The notes beneath the pieces were generated by a model. It did not search any database. It had not been told where the DNA came from and saw only the letters and a program-made list of their open reading frames with translations. A program made the position numbers and the translations under genes. Shown one piece after another: positions 11,364 to 23,599 of a stretch of 64,000 bases of DNA (within the stretch, counting starts at the first letter, position 1; every line of letters starts with the position of its first letter). The DNA comes from Trichoplax adhaerens (taxonomy: Eukaryota > Placozoa > Uniplacotomia > Trichoplacea > Trichoplacidae). Location of the stretch: the NCBI RefSeq assembly GCF_000150275.1, contig NW_002060948.1:3980759-4044758 (forward strand), in the 5' to 3' direction.

Positions 11364-13800
11364 TTAAATAGGATTATAGTGGTGTAAGTGAATTAATCTT
11401 GAAGCTTCAGTGCTTTCGCGGCATAGTGGACATTCAGGCTTAGAGATATGAAAAAAATTAGGGATTTATATTGTAAATACACGCTAGAGCAAGAAATAAT
11501 ATTACTGCTGGCTAAGGGATTTATTTACCTTGGTTCTACACCATCCTGCTATGCAATGCCAGCAAAAGATATGGCCACAAGGTGTACAAGTAGGATGTTG
11601 GCACGATTCTAAACACAGGCAACATTTAATGTTCACCGTCGTTGAGACCTGATGGTGCATTTGCGAGGTTTCTTGATGTCCTTCAATAAACATATGAAAT
11701 ATTCGTCAATTATTTGATGCGTACGTATCTCACTCATTTTTACGAATCTATCGCTACATTTATTTACTCCTGCTTTTAGTAATGACTACAAATTAGGTTA
11801 CTATAATGTAAAGATAGAGAAAGCGGTATTTCAATTTAAATTATCTCTCCATTCATTGCACTGATAGTTGTATTGGTTTGTTTATTCAATCTAATTTTGT
11901 AATACTCAATTATGTGTCTTAGAAATATACATGATTTTAATGCAATTAATAAACAATTAACCTGGTATTAATGGATGATTACTTTGTGATGTGGATGGAC
12001 GAATATAAAGGGGCAACCACTGAATGATGGAAATAATCAACTGAATAAATGACAACCAACCCAATATTCGATATGTAATAGACGCCAATTGATCTTTCTC
12101 TGTTTCTCGTACTAGTATCTATAGATTGTTGATATATCAAGATAGGTTGGTTACAATGGTGATATTTTATAATACCGAAATTAATATTGCAAGTTTATTA
12201 CTACTGTAGTCCTTGCAATGCTAATTTATTTATTTTAGCTTTGCATCAGTAGTATGTCTGGATAAATTAATGTACACGGTTATATAGTAATTACAGTAAT
12301 AATAGTTTATACATTCAAATAGCTTGATTAGATACTTACATGTTTGATTCTAGTAAACCTTTTGGCGATATGATAAAAGACTCCATTGAAATAGAAAGAA
12401 ATGGTATGAATTTGTTGAAATACTATAAAAAGTCGATAGAGAAAAAATACAATTTCATTCTTGCTGCACGGATTGAAAGTAAATAGAATCCTAAAGTTGC
12501 GACAGAAAGTTAGATGGAATATACACGCATGTACTAGAGGTATAGAACAAATCTCTTTTACTATTACTATTTTCCTTACAGCTAATTAAATTTTTTAAGA
12601 CAGGAATCAATAATTTCAATCGTCTCCGATCTTCTTCGCTAAGGGTTCCTAAGTTATATAAGATAATAGCATTCATTGTAGTTTTTGAAGAAAGTATATT
12701 ACAATACATTTCCAAATACACGAGTCTGCTTACATCTAGTATAAAAATTATCGTCTCAATGCAAAATTATGATACTTACTTAATAATTCTGGAGATCTTA
12801 TCTCCTTTTCTAATTTACTTAATAGCTTTTCAAGCAAGTATGGAGTCAGTGTACTTAATAAAACCATCAATAAACGCCTCTATAGTAGAAGAAGTAGATA
12901 GAAATTTGTAAAAATCATCATTAGGTCGACTGAATATGACGACAACATTACGAGTATGCTTATGAATATTATTAGACCTACTGAAAATGATGGTATCGAT
13001 TTTCGTGTATCTTCCACCTGGATAAGATAGCAATACTCTTCACCAAGGGTTTGGTAGCCTATTTCGATATTATTAAATAGGAGCATAGTGCACTTGATAA
13101 GTTGATGTTTGATAAAGTAACTCCTTTATCAGCTCGTCTTTCCATCAATTCATTACTAAATCATGGACTCTTGAAAATTATGGGTAATTTCAAGAGTCCA
13201 TGACTAAGCAATATGACAATAAATCAGGTCAAAGTTGATAATTTACTATTGAATGCAGTAGATTCACTACAAGCATCTACTGTCAAGCTGTCAATAAATA
13301 CGCATAACAGATAATACAGTAGTTATTAATAGTGAGGAGCTAGAAATTCAAGTATTATTTTTTTAATCACTGCTGGCGTATTGTAATAGAATAAAGGTCT
13401 CTATTCAGTAAGAATATCATCATGATTCTTACCAATTGTACAATGTCATTATGAAAAATAATAATTAATTATTGTCATTTTAATCTTACGAATATAGACT
13501 AGCTAAATAACCATGGAAGCTTATTTTCAATATATAACAAACTAATTCATAAGAAATTACTCATAGATTGCATTGAGTTTGATTACAGTAGTGCTTGTGT
13601 GAGGATAAGATAGTACAACTTCAGTATAGATATATTAACAAGTAGCTTCATATGATTGCCTCAAGAGGACATCTAAATTGCGATATTTAGAGATTATTAT
13701 CCACATCGCTAGACCATACCAGATAGTGTGGATAATCCGAAATAAGCTAGTTCGGTAAGGATTTGCAATTCCCTTTGCCATTTAATCCACAGCCTGGAAC
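11364..13800 (-). CDS. PEX10: peroxisome biogenesis factor 10, RING E3 ligase (first exon not located)
   Basis: Exons in transcript order: 13720-13800, 12982-13058, 12780-12879, 12580-12648, 12340-12422, 11983-12118, 11529-11680, 11364-11438. Phases agree and they encode 257 residues; the human protein has about 326, so roughly 40-70 N-terminal residues lie in one or more exons upstream of 13800 that I could not place. PEX10, PEX2 and PEX12 form the peroxisomal membrane ubiquitin ligase that recycles the import receptor PEX5. Seen directly: [18 protein letters not shown], then [13 protein letters not shown], then [13 protein letters not shown], then a hydrophobic stretch, and a C-terminal C3HC4 RING ([20 protein letters not shown]). 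The protein ends soon after the RING, as expected. The intron at 13059-13719 contains a strong hairpin. Identity is secure; the start is not. Confidence 0.93.
13161..13203. repeat. near-perfect hairpin in a PEX10 intron
   Basis: Left arm 13161-13176 (tcatggactcttgaaa) is exactly reverse-complementary to 13188-13203. The inner bases atta/taat also pair around a tggg loop, after a single bulged a. The stem totals about 20 pairs. It sits in the 661-base intron between the first two located PEX10 exons. Confidence 0.85.
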
Positions 13801-15649
13801 CTATCAAAGTATTGGTAAATTTTGATTGAAATCAAGCAGATAGTATACCTATGATATTTATCTTTGAAGTAAATTATTATCAATAGTGGCGTCATTTTTA
13901 TCCGTCAATTCAGTAATAAACTCTCGACTAATATTGTAGTCTCATTTATCTTTGTTCAGGTATTGCTAAGATATTAAAATAAGCGTATTCATCATTGTCT
14001 ATCACCGATGAATGCTTTATTTTTGTTGCTGATCTAAAACAGTTCGATTAGTGCATATTGTTTTCCTTGTAATTATCAGCAGCTGATTGAAAAGGTAAGG
14101 TTGAAAGTTTGCACTTGGCCGGCCGAGCTAAATGAGCTTGTGTAGGCAAAATGAATTATTATGGCATGATTGATAGGCGTAGAAACCTAGGGATAGATTA
14201 CCTACATCATGATCTTAAAACTGTATCTGACGTTGATAACATGAAAGCGATGAATTTAGCAATAAACAAGAGATTACAGTAATAGCCATTGATATGCTAT
14301 AGTACTGCAAATAAATACAGTGGGTTTCAAGGATACATGTGCCCCCATTGAACTGGATAAGTAATACTGTAAAAGTATGGACACAGTGGGATATTATCAA
14401 CCTTATATCGACTATCAATAACGCTGCTGCCGAATGGTGGTCAAACTTATTGTAATCCATTTAATCAAGAGCTATAAATTAGTACGATAGCTCGTCATCG
14501 CCATTGCAAATTATGGCATTCAACATCGACAATTGCACCGTTGCTGCTGATTCTCTACGGAGTACGGCGAGAAAAGAGGATTTGCGTCGGTGAATTTTGG
14601 TATCCATGATACTACAGTATATACGAACTACAATTACTGTACGTATATTGCTACTAGACGACTCTATTTCTGGACTGTGTACGTCGACAATGTATAATAT
14701 CATTGCTAGGACTTTTGTGTGGATGCACATACTCCTAGGTCGACTCAGCAAGAAATGCAGACCAATCCTTTACATTGACAAGTTGGATTACGCTGGATAG
14801 TACGTTGGATATAAAGTATCGGTGAGTCGAAGCACATGACTGGTGCTATTTGCCAACGAAATATGTCGACAACTTGTGAGCAGGTAGAGAGAGACATTGG
14901 CCAGCATGAACTATTGACCTGGATTTGCATTTACATATGATTCTATTGGGTACGTCTACTTGGATTAGGGTATAAGACTAAGTCGGCCTTCTATTGCTCT
15001 CTTTATCTACAGAATAAGTTGATAACATTGGCGTCTTGATGACCCAACATGACCGATTGATAGTTGTAGAGTTGATGTCGTTCTTTCAGCTCATTACAGT
15101 AGTCCTACGCGTAGAAAGTGGAGAGTGATTTTGAAAGTCATTGACAAGTGGAATTTGCAGTTGATGGATTGCAAAGCGAACGGCTCCACTCGTATCGTCA
15201 ACCCATCAACTCGCCTTTTGATCAACCAGTACAGTAGTAGGTGAGCAATCACACTATCAAGAGAGCAATGTCCATGATATCGTAGTCCTGAGGACTTTTA
15301 CTACTAGTATCTTACCAAGGATACCCCTGCTAACATCAGATGCAATATCTTTCAGCCAATTTAAGTAATAAACATCTTTTTGACTTGATCGAACTAATTC
15401 ATCAGCTCCAGGTTGCGAGTCCATTTTCAACGGGTGACAATCATAACATGCAATGGATGACAGTGTCCAAAATAATCAATCTTAATCCAGTAATACTATT
15501 GGACTTTGCAACGTCTTGTAATAGCCAATAGACCCACAAAAGAAGAGGATAAACGTTCAATTTCCACTTGAGATGGCTGCAATCGCCATACAATTCATCA
15601 TTTCCAGCCAAGCTGTTGCTCGATTGGGCGTTGGACCCCCCCAAAGGTC
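13801..15649. other. no recognised gene; should contain the missing PEX10 first exon
   Basis: AT-rich sequence upstream of PEX10 on its strand. Short ORFs at 14215-14460, 14479-14751 and 15441-15644 carry no recognisable domain. The PEX10 start codon and promoter must lie here or beyond, but I found no exon encoding the expected acidic, tyrosine-containing N-terminus. Confidence 0.5.
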
Positions 15650-17600
15650 AGAAAATCGATCTAGACCGACTCAGTAGGACAATCCCATACAGCAACCAGG
15701 GTTGTGTTCTAGATCATCGTTAGTGCTCTAGACGTTGAGTGGAACTAATGCATTTGCTGTAACTACTGTGTACTGGTTAGAACTCGAGCTAGCTGTATAA
15801 TGGCCACTATGCAGACAGGAGATGTACTGCGATTCAGTATAAAAATTCCATACAGTAGGTAGGGTTGGGCTCTAAACTATCGCCAGTGCTTTAGACGTTG
15901 ACTGGAACTAATGCATTTGCTGTAACTACTGTGTACTGGTTAGAACTCGAGCTAGCTGTATAGTGGCCACTATGCAGACAGGAGATGTACTGCGATTCAG
16001 TATAAGAATTCCATACAGTAGGTAGGGTTGGGCTCTAAACTATCGTCAGTGCTCTAGTTATTGAATGGAACTAATGCATTTGCTGTAACTACTGTGTACT
16101 GGTTAGAACTCGAGCTAGCTGTATAGTAGCCACTATGCAGAAAGGAGATGTTTTACGATTCAGTATAAGAATTCGATACAGTAGGTAGGGTTGGGCTCTA
16201 AACTATCGCCAGTGCTCTAGACGTTGACTGGAACCGATGCATTTGCTGCAACTACTGTCTACTGGATAGAACTCGAGCTAGCTGTATAGTGGCCACTATG
16301 CAGACAGGAGATGTGCTGCGATTCAGTATAAGAATTCCATACAGTAGGTAGGGTTGGGCTCTAAACTATCGTCAGTGCTCTAGTTGTTGACTGGAACTAA
16401 TGCATTTGCTGTAACTACTGTGTACTGGTTAGAACTCGAGCTAGCTGTATAGTAGCCACTATCCAGAAAGGAGATGTTTTACGATTCAGTATAAGAATTC
16501 GATACAGTAGGTAGGGTTGGGCTCTAAACTATCGTCAGTGCTCTAGACGTTGACTGGAACTAATGCATTTGCTACAACTACTGTATACTGGATAGAACAG
16601 TAGGTAGTTGTATAGTGGCCACTATCCAGACAGGAGATATACTACGATTCAGTATAAGAACTCCATGCAGTGGGTAGGGTTGGGCTCTAAACTATCGCCA
16701 GTGCTCTAGACGTTGACTGGAACCGATGCATTTGCTGCAACTGCTGTCTACTGGATAGAACTCGAGCTAGCTGTATAGTGGCCACTATGCAGACAGGAGA
16801 TGTACTACGATTCAGTAGAAGAATTCGATACAGTAGGTAGGGTTACGCTCTAAACTATCGCCAGCGCTCTAGACGTTGACTGGAACCGATGCAGTTGCTG
16901 CAACTACTGTATACAGGATAGTACAGTAGGTAGTTGTATAGTGGCCACTATGCAGACAGGAGATGTACTACGATTCAGTAGAAGAATTCGATACAGTAGG
17001 TAGGGTTGCGCTCTAAACTATCGCCAGCGCTCTAGACGTTGACTGGAACCGATGCATTTGCTGCAACTACTATATACTGGTTAGAACTCGAGCTAGCTGT
17101 ATAGTAGCCACTATGCAGAAAGGAGATGTTTTACGATTCAGTCTAAGAATTCCATACAGTAGGTAGGGCTACGCTCTAAACTATCATGAGTTGTCTATAA
17201 CTTGACTGGAACAAATGGATCTGATAGAACTAGACTGGATAGAACAGTAGGGAGCTCTGTCATAGCCACTAGGCAGAAAAAATGATCTTCTACTGTACCA
17301 TTTAGACATTCAGTAGAACAATCTTCCAGGATTTATAGCCACAAGGCAGAAAGGAAAGGATCCAAGATTCAGTCTCAAAATCGCATACAGTGGCTAGAAT
17401 AGAGTTGGAAACCATAGCGCGTTATCTATAGTAAATGTATACGATGTTACGTTACTGTATGGAACAGAAGGTAGCTGTATCATAGCCACTAAGTGGAAAG
17501 GGAATTTTCTAGGATTCACTATAGGAATTCCATACAGTAGATAGGATTACGCTCTAAACTAGAGTTAGCTGTCTATAATAAATCGAGAAGTTCTTGATGT
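15650..17600. repeat. regular tandem repeat (satellite-like), period about 163 bases
   Basis: The phrase gtaggtagggttgggctcta, or a close variant, recurs near 15862, 16025, 16188, 16351, 16513, 16676, 16841 and 17003, with a diverged first copy near 15690 and a further one near 17165. Each unit also holds gacgttgactggaac, then gaactcgagctagctgtata, then tggccactatgcagacagga and ttcagtataagaattc. Two sub-types (tgtactgcgattcag against tgttttacgattcag) alternate, suggesting a higher-order arrangement. Copies decay after about 17210. Confidence 0.9.
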
Positions 17601-18504
17601 CTTATATTGACTGTTCCGTACAGTAGATCAATTCCTATACTGAATCGTATAAAGCCTCATACAGGATCGATTGTGGCTGAAGGACCCTGTCTTAGCCATC
17701 GCTGCCTCATTCTACTGTATGGAATAGCCGCTAGCAATATAGGAATTGTATAAGCTATCCAACAAAAGTTTACTTTTGTAAGAAGCAGTCTGGTCTAAGC
17801 CGTGGGACTGACGGTGCACTTTGTTCTACATTGACGCAAACAGCAGTATGGAAAAGAGGTTTTGACTACGTCCAATCCACCCCATGCCAAGTTTATCCTT
17901 CTCGTCAGGTCTTGGACACCATTTTTGATTTGTTCTCTCTATTCATGGCTGCTGCTCCTCCAAACTTCTACCAATCATTCATCGATGTCAAGCTGTAAAC
18001 AAGTTTATTAATCGACTAGCAATCATTCATCCCGGAGTAAGTTGATCCTATCTTATAGGCTTGATGGATGCTTTAACATTGAGTTGGCATCATTTGTCTT
18101 GACGTAATCTATATTGACTGTATCGTTTGAAAGCTGATCTAGGTAGCTTGAGGCATGTCGTCTTGGAGCAATGGTTGAGTAAATTGCATCTGATTTATCA
18201 ATCGCTCTTTTAAAATCGACCTGCCACCATGGATATTAGCATACAGTACTATACTACAGTGACTGCATGACTTTAGAGTTGATCAACGATTGGTGAGTTG
18301 ATGTTCTCTGAAACTCTCTCGTCATTTCTCCAGCGATCATCAATCCTCCTTCATCAAGTGAATGAATGCACGTTACCATGTACTTGGACTATCTACTCGT
18401 ATACGAATCAATGTTCTATACAGTGGCTGTGTCATTTTACAGTAGATCCATGATTCTCCATTAATGGAAGATCTTAGTAAGCCTGTAGTGATTTTCAAGT
18501 CAGT
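17601..18504. other. no recognised gene
   Basis: AT-rich sequence between two repeat fields. No exon with coding conservation and no structured element was recognised. Confidence 0.4.
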
Positions 18505-19850
18505 TCATCGCATTCCGGTGAATACAAACTGAGCTTACAGCTTAGACCATTTGTATTATTATCGTACTGTACAATGATGGATGATTTTATAGCGGATTGA
18601 TGCCATGTGAAAACATCGCATCAATTGTCTAGCGATCTTCACCTAACTTAATCGCATTCCAGTCCATACAAACTGAGCTTACAGCTTAGACCATTTGTAT
18701 TATTATCGTACTGTACAATGATGGATGATTTTATAGCGGATTGATGCCATGTAAAAAGATCGCAATAATTGTCTAGCAATCTTCAGTAAGTTCATCGCAT
18801 TCCAGTCAATACAAACTGAGGTTATAGCTTAGACCATTTGTATTATTATCGTACTATACAACAATATATACTGTACTGTGATGGATGATTTTATAGCGGA
18901 TTGATGCCATGTGAAAACATCGCATCAATTGTCTAGCGATCTTCATCTAACTTAATCGCATTCCAGTCAATACAAACTGAGCTTATAGCTTTGACCATTT
19001 GTATTATTATCGTACTATACAACAATATATACTGTACTGTGATGGATGATTTTATAGCGGATTGATGCCATGTGAAAACATCGCATCAATTGTCTAGCGA
19101 TCTTCATCTAACTTAATCGCATTCCAGTCAATACAAACTGAGCTTACAGCTTAGACCATTGGTTTTATGATCGTACTATACAACACTATATACTGTGATG
19201 GATGATTTTATAGCGGATTGATGCCATGTGAAATCATCGCATTAATTGTCTACATCATTCATTAATCCTTCACTGGGTTAATCGTATCAGAGTGAATGGA
19301 TGTTCCAAAATGCTTTCATTTCATAGCTTAGACCACCTCTATTCACGTACAGTAACTATGCAGTGATAGCATGCTTTATAGTTGGTCAACGATTTCGCTT
19401 GATGAATGTAAAAATAGATCTTGTAAATCCTTTAGCGATCCTTCAGTAAGGTAATTACATTACAGTTCATGAATATTCCAAAATACTTTCACTTGATAAC
19501 TTAGACTACCTATATTCACGTACAGTACCATGCAGTAACACCATGATTTAAAGATGATCAATGATTCGCTCGATGAATGTTATGTGAAAATATATCTCAT
19601 GAATCTTTAGCCATTCTTCAATAAGTTCATCATATCAGTCTTAATGAATATTCTAAAATACTTTCATTTGATAACTTAAACTACCTATATTCACCTACAA
19701 TACTATGCAATAACAGCATGATTTAGAGTTAATCATCTCTCTAATAATTAATTATTAATAGCATGTGAAAATATCTTATAAATCCTCTGGCCATCCTTCA
19801 GCCAGTTCATCGCATCAAACTTAATAAATGTTTCAAAATTGAGCTTAGAC
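18505..19850. repeat. tandem repeat, period about 143-163 bases, decaying rightwards
   Basis: Clear copies start near 18509, 18651, 18794, 18957 and 19120 with cgcattccagtcaatacaaa. Each contains agcttagaccatttgtatta, then tatcgtactgtacaa, and ttttatagcggattgatgcc. Some copies carry an insert of about 20 bases (caatatatactgtactg) that explains the two periods. From about 19260 to 19850 more diverged copies follow. Confidence 0.85.
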
Positions 19851-20147
19851 TGTCTACTGTGTATTAACCATTTAACCTACAGTACTATACTGTGACTCTT
19901 GATAATAATCCAATAGCGTGCCAACAACTTACCTCACATCATATTTTAAGTTAACCAGATAACAAAGATAAAAGGCCCATTTCTAGCAACATATACCTCC
20001 TATACCTCTCGAGGATAGTTTCAATTGCTTATAATCTACTAAACCTGATCTTTGTTATCAATATTACATAGGCACCATTTCTGACAGGATACGCTAAGCA
20101 ATCAAGGCTGACTCTTTCAACATACTAAACCAAAATTCGGCAAGTTA
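19851..20147. other. upstream region of the CSN7 gene
   Basis: About 300 bases of AT-rich sequence between the repeat field and the CSN7 start codon. It should include the promoter and 5' leader, but no specific element was recognised. Confidence 0.4.
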
Positions 20148-21896
20148 ATGGCTAGCGAGCAATCTTCCGCAGTGTTATTACCTGCTAATCCTATAGAGCA
20201 ATACGTTATTTTAGCTAAAAATTTCCATGGTAGTGCTATTGTTTCACTTATAAATCAAGCCTTGGATGCTAATGGAGTATATATCTTTGGTGAATTATTG
20301 GAACAACCATCCGTTCAGGAAATAGCTGAAGGCCCTGATGCAAAGTATTACAAGTTGTTAAAGTTATTTGCTTATGGTATTTGCAGTGATTACGAAGGTA
20401 AAATTACAGTAATGATTACATATTATATGAGACAATGCAATATTCATAGTAATAGATATTAATAACGAAAGGGATACAGTTTTGCCGATCATTGTACAAC
20501 AAATATTATTTAGCCAAGGAATTCAACCATAGCATTTACCATTTTGACTATATTAAAATCTTGTAGAGAATAAGGACGAATTACCTGAGCTGACCCTTAT
20601 TCAAAGGCGAAAACTTCAACAATTAACTATAGTCTCCCTAGCATCCAAGAACAAAGTAAGTTCAATAATTCAAGAGAATAGTGTAGCGTATACAATAGTG
20701 TAAGTCAATATCAACAAGTATTTGGCATCAAACACGATCCGATATCGTATGAGTACATTTCATGAAAAAGGGATTATTTGACTAAACAATTGGTATATAC
20801 ATGTAAATAAATTGCTTTGCTAAGTGATCCTACTGTCTCTTCCAGCGTATTCCGTATCATGAATTACAATCACAGCTAGGCATTAACGACTTAAGAGAAC
20901 TAGAGGTAAGTGAATTGTACATTAAGTCACCTATGATGGTTTTAGTGTCAAAGTTTTTGGTAGAGATGGTATTCAATTCTATTATCTATTGCCTTCTTTT
21001 AAGTAATAATTTTACGTACGCTACATTTACTCAGATCAGTAAGCGTTGTTTGTATCATACATAAAAGGATCTAATTATTGAAACCATCTACACTGGCATT
21101 ATTGAAGGCAAATTAGACCAACAAGAACAAATGGTAACTAGTTGCTGCACTCAATTGTGTTAATATTGACATTTAGGCTTTGCATATTTTAACATTGATC
21201 AGATGTCATGTTAAAGTTGTAACCAGTCTTTAATTCTTTATTAGTTTGAGGTAGATTTTGCAATAAGTCGAGATGTCCGATCAGATTCTGTCGATGAAAT
21301 CATTAATACACTAGAAACTTGGTATGTTGATGACATAACTGCTGATATTCTTACTCAATTTATATGGAATCCCAAGAACTTTTGCACTTTGATTTCTAGC
21401 GATATTAATTACTGGTTAATTTATAATGAGATAGGTGCAATAGGTGTGATAGTACATTGAAAGATTTAGAAGATGAAATTCGGAAAGCCAATAGTGTCAA
21501 AGCAGAAAAGGAGGCTGCAAAAAATGAAATTAAAAACAAGGTAATGAAACAATTTTATTGTACTTTGGTATTCCTTAGTGGTAGTTATACTTCATCATAA
21601 AACACCAGTCGGAGTTCGGAGTGACACTTGGCTCTGATGCCCTAGTTGGCATAGTGGTTTATGGATGTTGATGAATGAACTATTGATGAACCGGCTAAAA
21701 AAAATGCATGATTCAAATATATATTGATGTCAAACTTTAGATTGAGAAAATTAAAGCCATGATCAAAGAGGAAGCAGCTGCAAGTGGTAGTGCAACGTCT
21801 CCAGGAAAAAAAGAAACTCCTTCTTATTTGAAATTACCCAAAAAAGTTCCTCGAGAAGGAGGAGGACTACGTGGAAGTAAAGTGGGACGAGATTAA
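20148..21896 (+). CDS. COPS7: COP9 signalosome subunit 7
   Basis: Seven exons: 20148-20397, 20567-20655, 20846-20905, 21068-21133, 21245-21321, 21444-21540, 21741-21896. Phases agree; 264 residues against about 275 for human CSN7A. CSN7 is a PCI-domain subunit of the eight-part COP9 signalosome, which removes NEDD8 from cullin ligases. The PCI region spans roughly residues 10-165: KNFHGSAIVSLINQALDANG, SVQEIAEGPDAKYYKLLKLF, ASKNKRIPYHELQSQLGIND, RELEDLIIETIYTGIIEGKL, DFAISRDVRSDSV. The rest is a charged helix (LKDLEDEIRKANSVKAEKEA), as in the family, and a basic Gly-rich tail ending GLRGSKVGRD that resembles the human GKGLRGSAK ending. Animals before the vertebrate duplication have one CSN7, so A and B cannot be told apart here. 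AATAAA lies 127 bases past the stop. Confidence 0.94.
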
Positions 21897-22022
21897 TGTG
21901 TTAAGACTCTGATTTACAGCTAATATTATTGAGTTCGTTTGGTCGAATATTTATAGTGATAAATACATGTACTATCTCAACTAATATGATAGGGGATTAG
22001 GATAACTGTATGTACAATATAC

Positions 22023-22028
22023 AATAAA
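22023..22028 (+). terminator. CSN7 polyadenylation signal
   Basis: AATAAA located 127 bases after the CSN7 stop codon, on the coding strand. Position and context fit a cleavage signal; use is inferred. Confidence 0.6.
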
Positions 22029-23585
22029 AGTAACCTTAAGTGGTAGAGTCGTGTAACGTATTTGTATTATTACTGTACGATAAAACAAAAATTTACTAAA
22101 GCATTTCGATACTACTTTGACGATCATGATGCGATTTGCGGTGTCATACGGATATTGGTTATCCTATATTTTATCCATATCATCGCAGGCAATAGGGCTA
22201 GTTGCATATAACATCGTGTTTGATCGTCTCATTCGTAATATAACTGAGCTTTTGTTACTACTTATGAAAGTAGTTTTGTTTATTTGATATATATATAATG
22301 CTTAGTAACTGTCTGAAGATTACTTCAGTATTGCACTTCGTTATTAAGAACACTTGATTCCAGTCTAGGTTATAACCATATTTGTATTGAGCTGAGAGTG
22401 TCTCATACACTCGTATAAAGCCTAGATGGAATACTGGCTTTTTTTTGTATACAAGTTGTTGAATATACGAGCGGTGATTTTAAAGCCTGCTTTTATTACT
22501 ACGCTATTACAAATTAAAGGTGAGAATTCCAGTTAGAGTATGCGAAGTCATTTTGAATTTTTACAATCTTGATAGTAAAATTGGATGGTTCTTTGCTAGA
22601 GCGCGCTATTGCTATCATGATTATTACTTGTAGCACTTGTAATTTTATAACTTTTATTTCTACCTACTATATAAATTACGTAGCAATCTATATGTCTCTT
22701 TGGTCAGTATGCTAGTGACTATCTTTCTCTCGCCATAAATTGATTGGTGGTGTACTACAGTATTTAGGGTTGATCAGAGTTATTTTGGCCCTCATCACTA
22801 TACTCAGTAGATGATTGCATGGACTCTTTGTATATTATAATGGAAATTGTTTAGCTATCTCAATTACTGTTGGCAGATTATTCTATCAGGTGACTAGTTG
22901 ATCGTGAAAGATCTTTCTCTCTACCTTTCGCCAAATTACTACAATAAGATCGAACGAAGGAATCTGGAGGATCGATAAGATATCATGCACTACGAGTCAC
23001 TGATTACTTACTCAGACTACTCCTAGCCATTATTGTAATATGCATTATGCAAGACTTCCAACCACTTGGTCGATATAAAGGAAAAATGCACACATCAAAT
23101 ACTGTTGATATTATTAACCATCAATGTTTATTTTGCAATGCGGTAGCCAGAGCCATTTTCCCCAAACGTTTATCACCATTGAGAACGGTGCAGTGCTCTA
23201 CAGTATCTCCAATCAAGCAGACTCATTTGTAGTTATTGTAGTATGCATTATGCAAGATTTGCCACCGCATATTGAATTAGCGATTCTAAAGTATTTATTT
23301 TCAATACAGTAATAACAGCCGCTTCTGCAAAATAGGTGTCACAAGGATAGACATAGTCATAAACTAGGAATTGCACAGTAAACTACAGTCTCTCCAATCA
23401 GACAGGCTGTGAACGAGATGTTTAATGTGCATTTCTAAAACAATTTCTTATTAATAACGTAAAGTCTACGCTTATGAGATAGATTCTATCCACTTTATGA
23501 CATCGCTCATTCCATTTCTGCAGCCGTTCTTGCTGCGAATTTCCTTCAGTCCCTCCATCCGTTTGTCCATCCGACACCTCTGTAA

Positions 23586-23599
23586 GTCGTGATCACGAC
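23586..23599. promoter_or_regulatory. 14-base perfect palindrome gtcgtgatcacgac with a nearby half copy
   Basis: The sequence equals its own reverse complement. A second gtgatcac palindrome occurs at 23611-23618 within tacgtgatcacc. Both lie in a locally GC-richer stretch. Dimeric factor binding (bZIP or bHLH type) is possible but not shown. Confidence 0.4.

Noticed and set aside
13921-14100. Possible PEX10 first exon containing a DNDEYAYF-like reading on the minus strand
   Set aside because: The reading runs into stop codons before a donor of the required phase, and the resemblance to the family N-terminus is too short.
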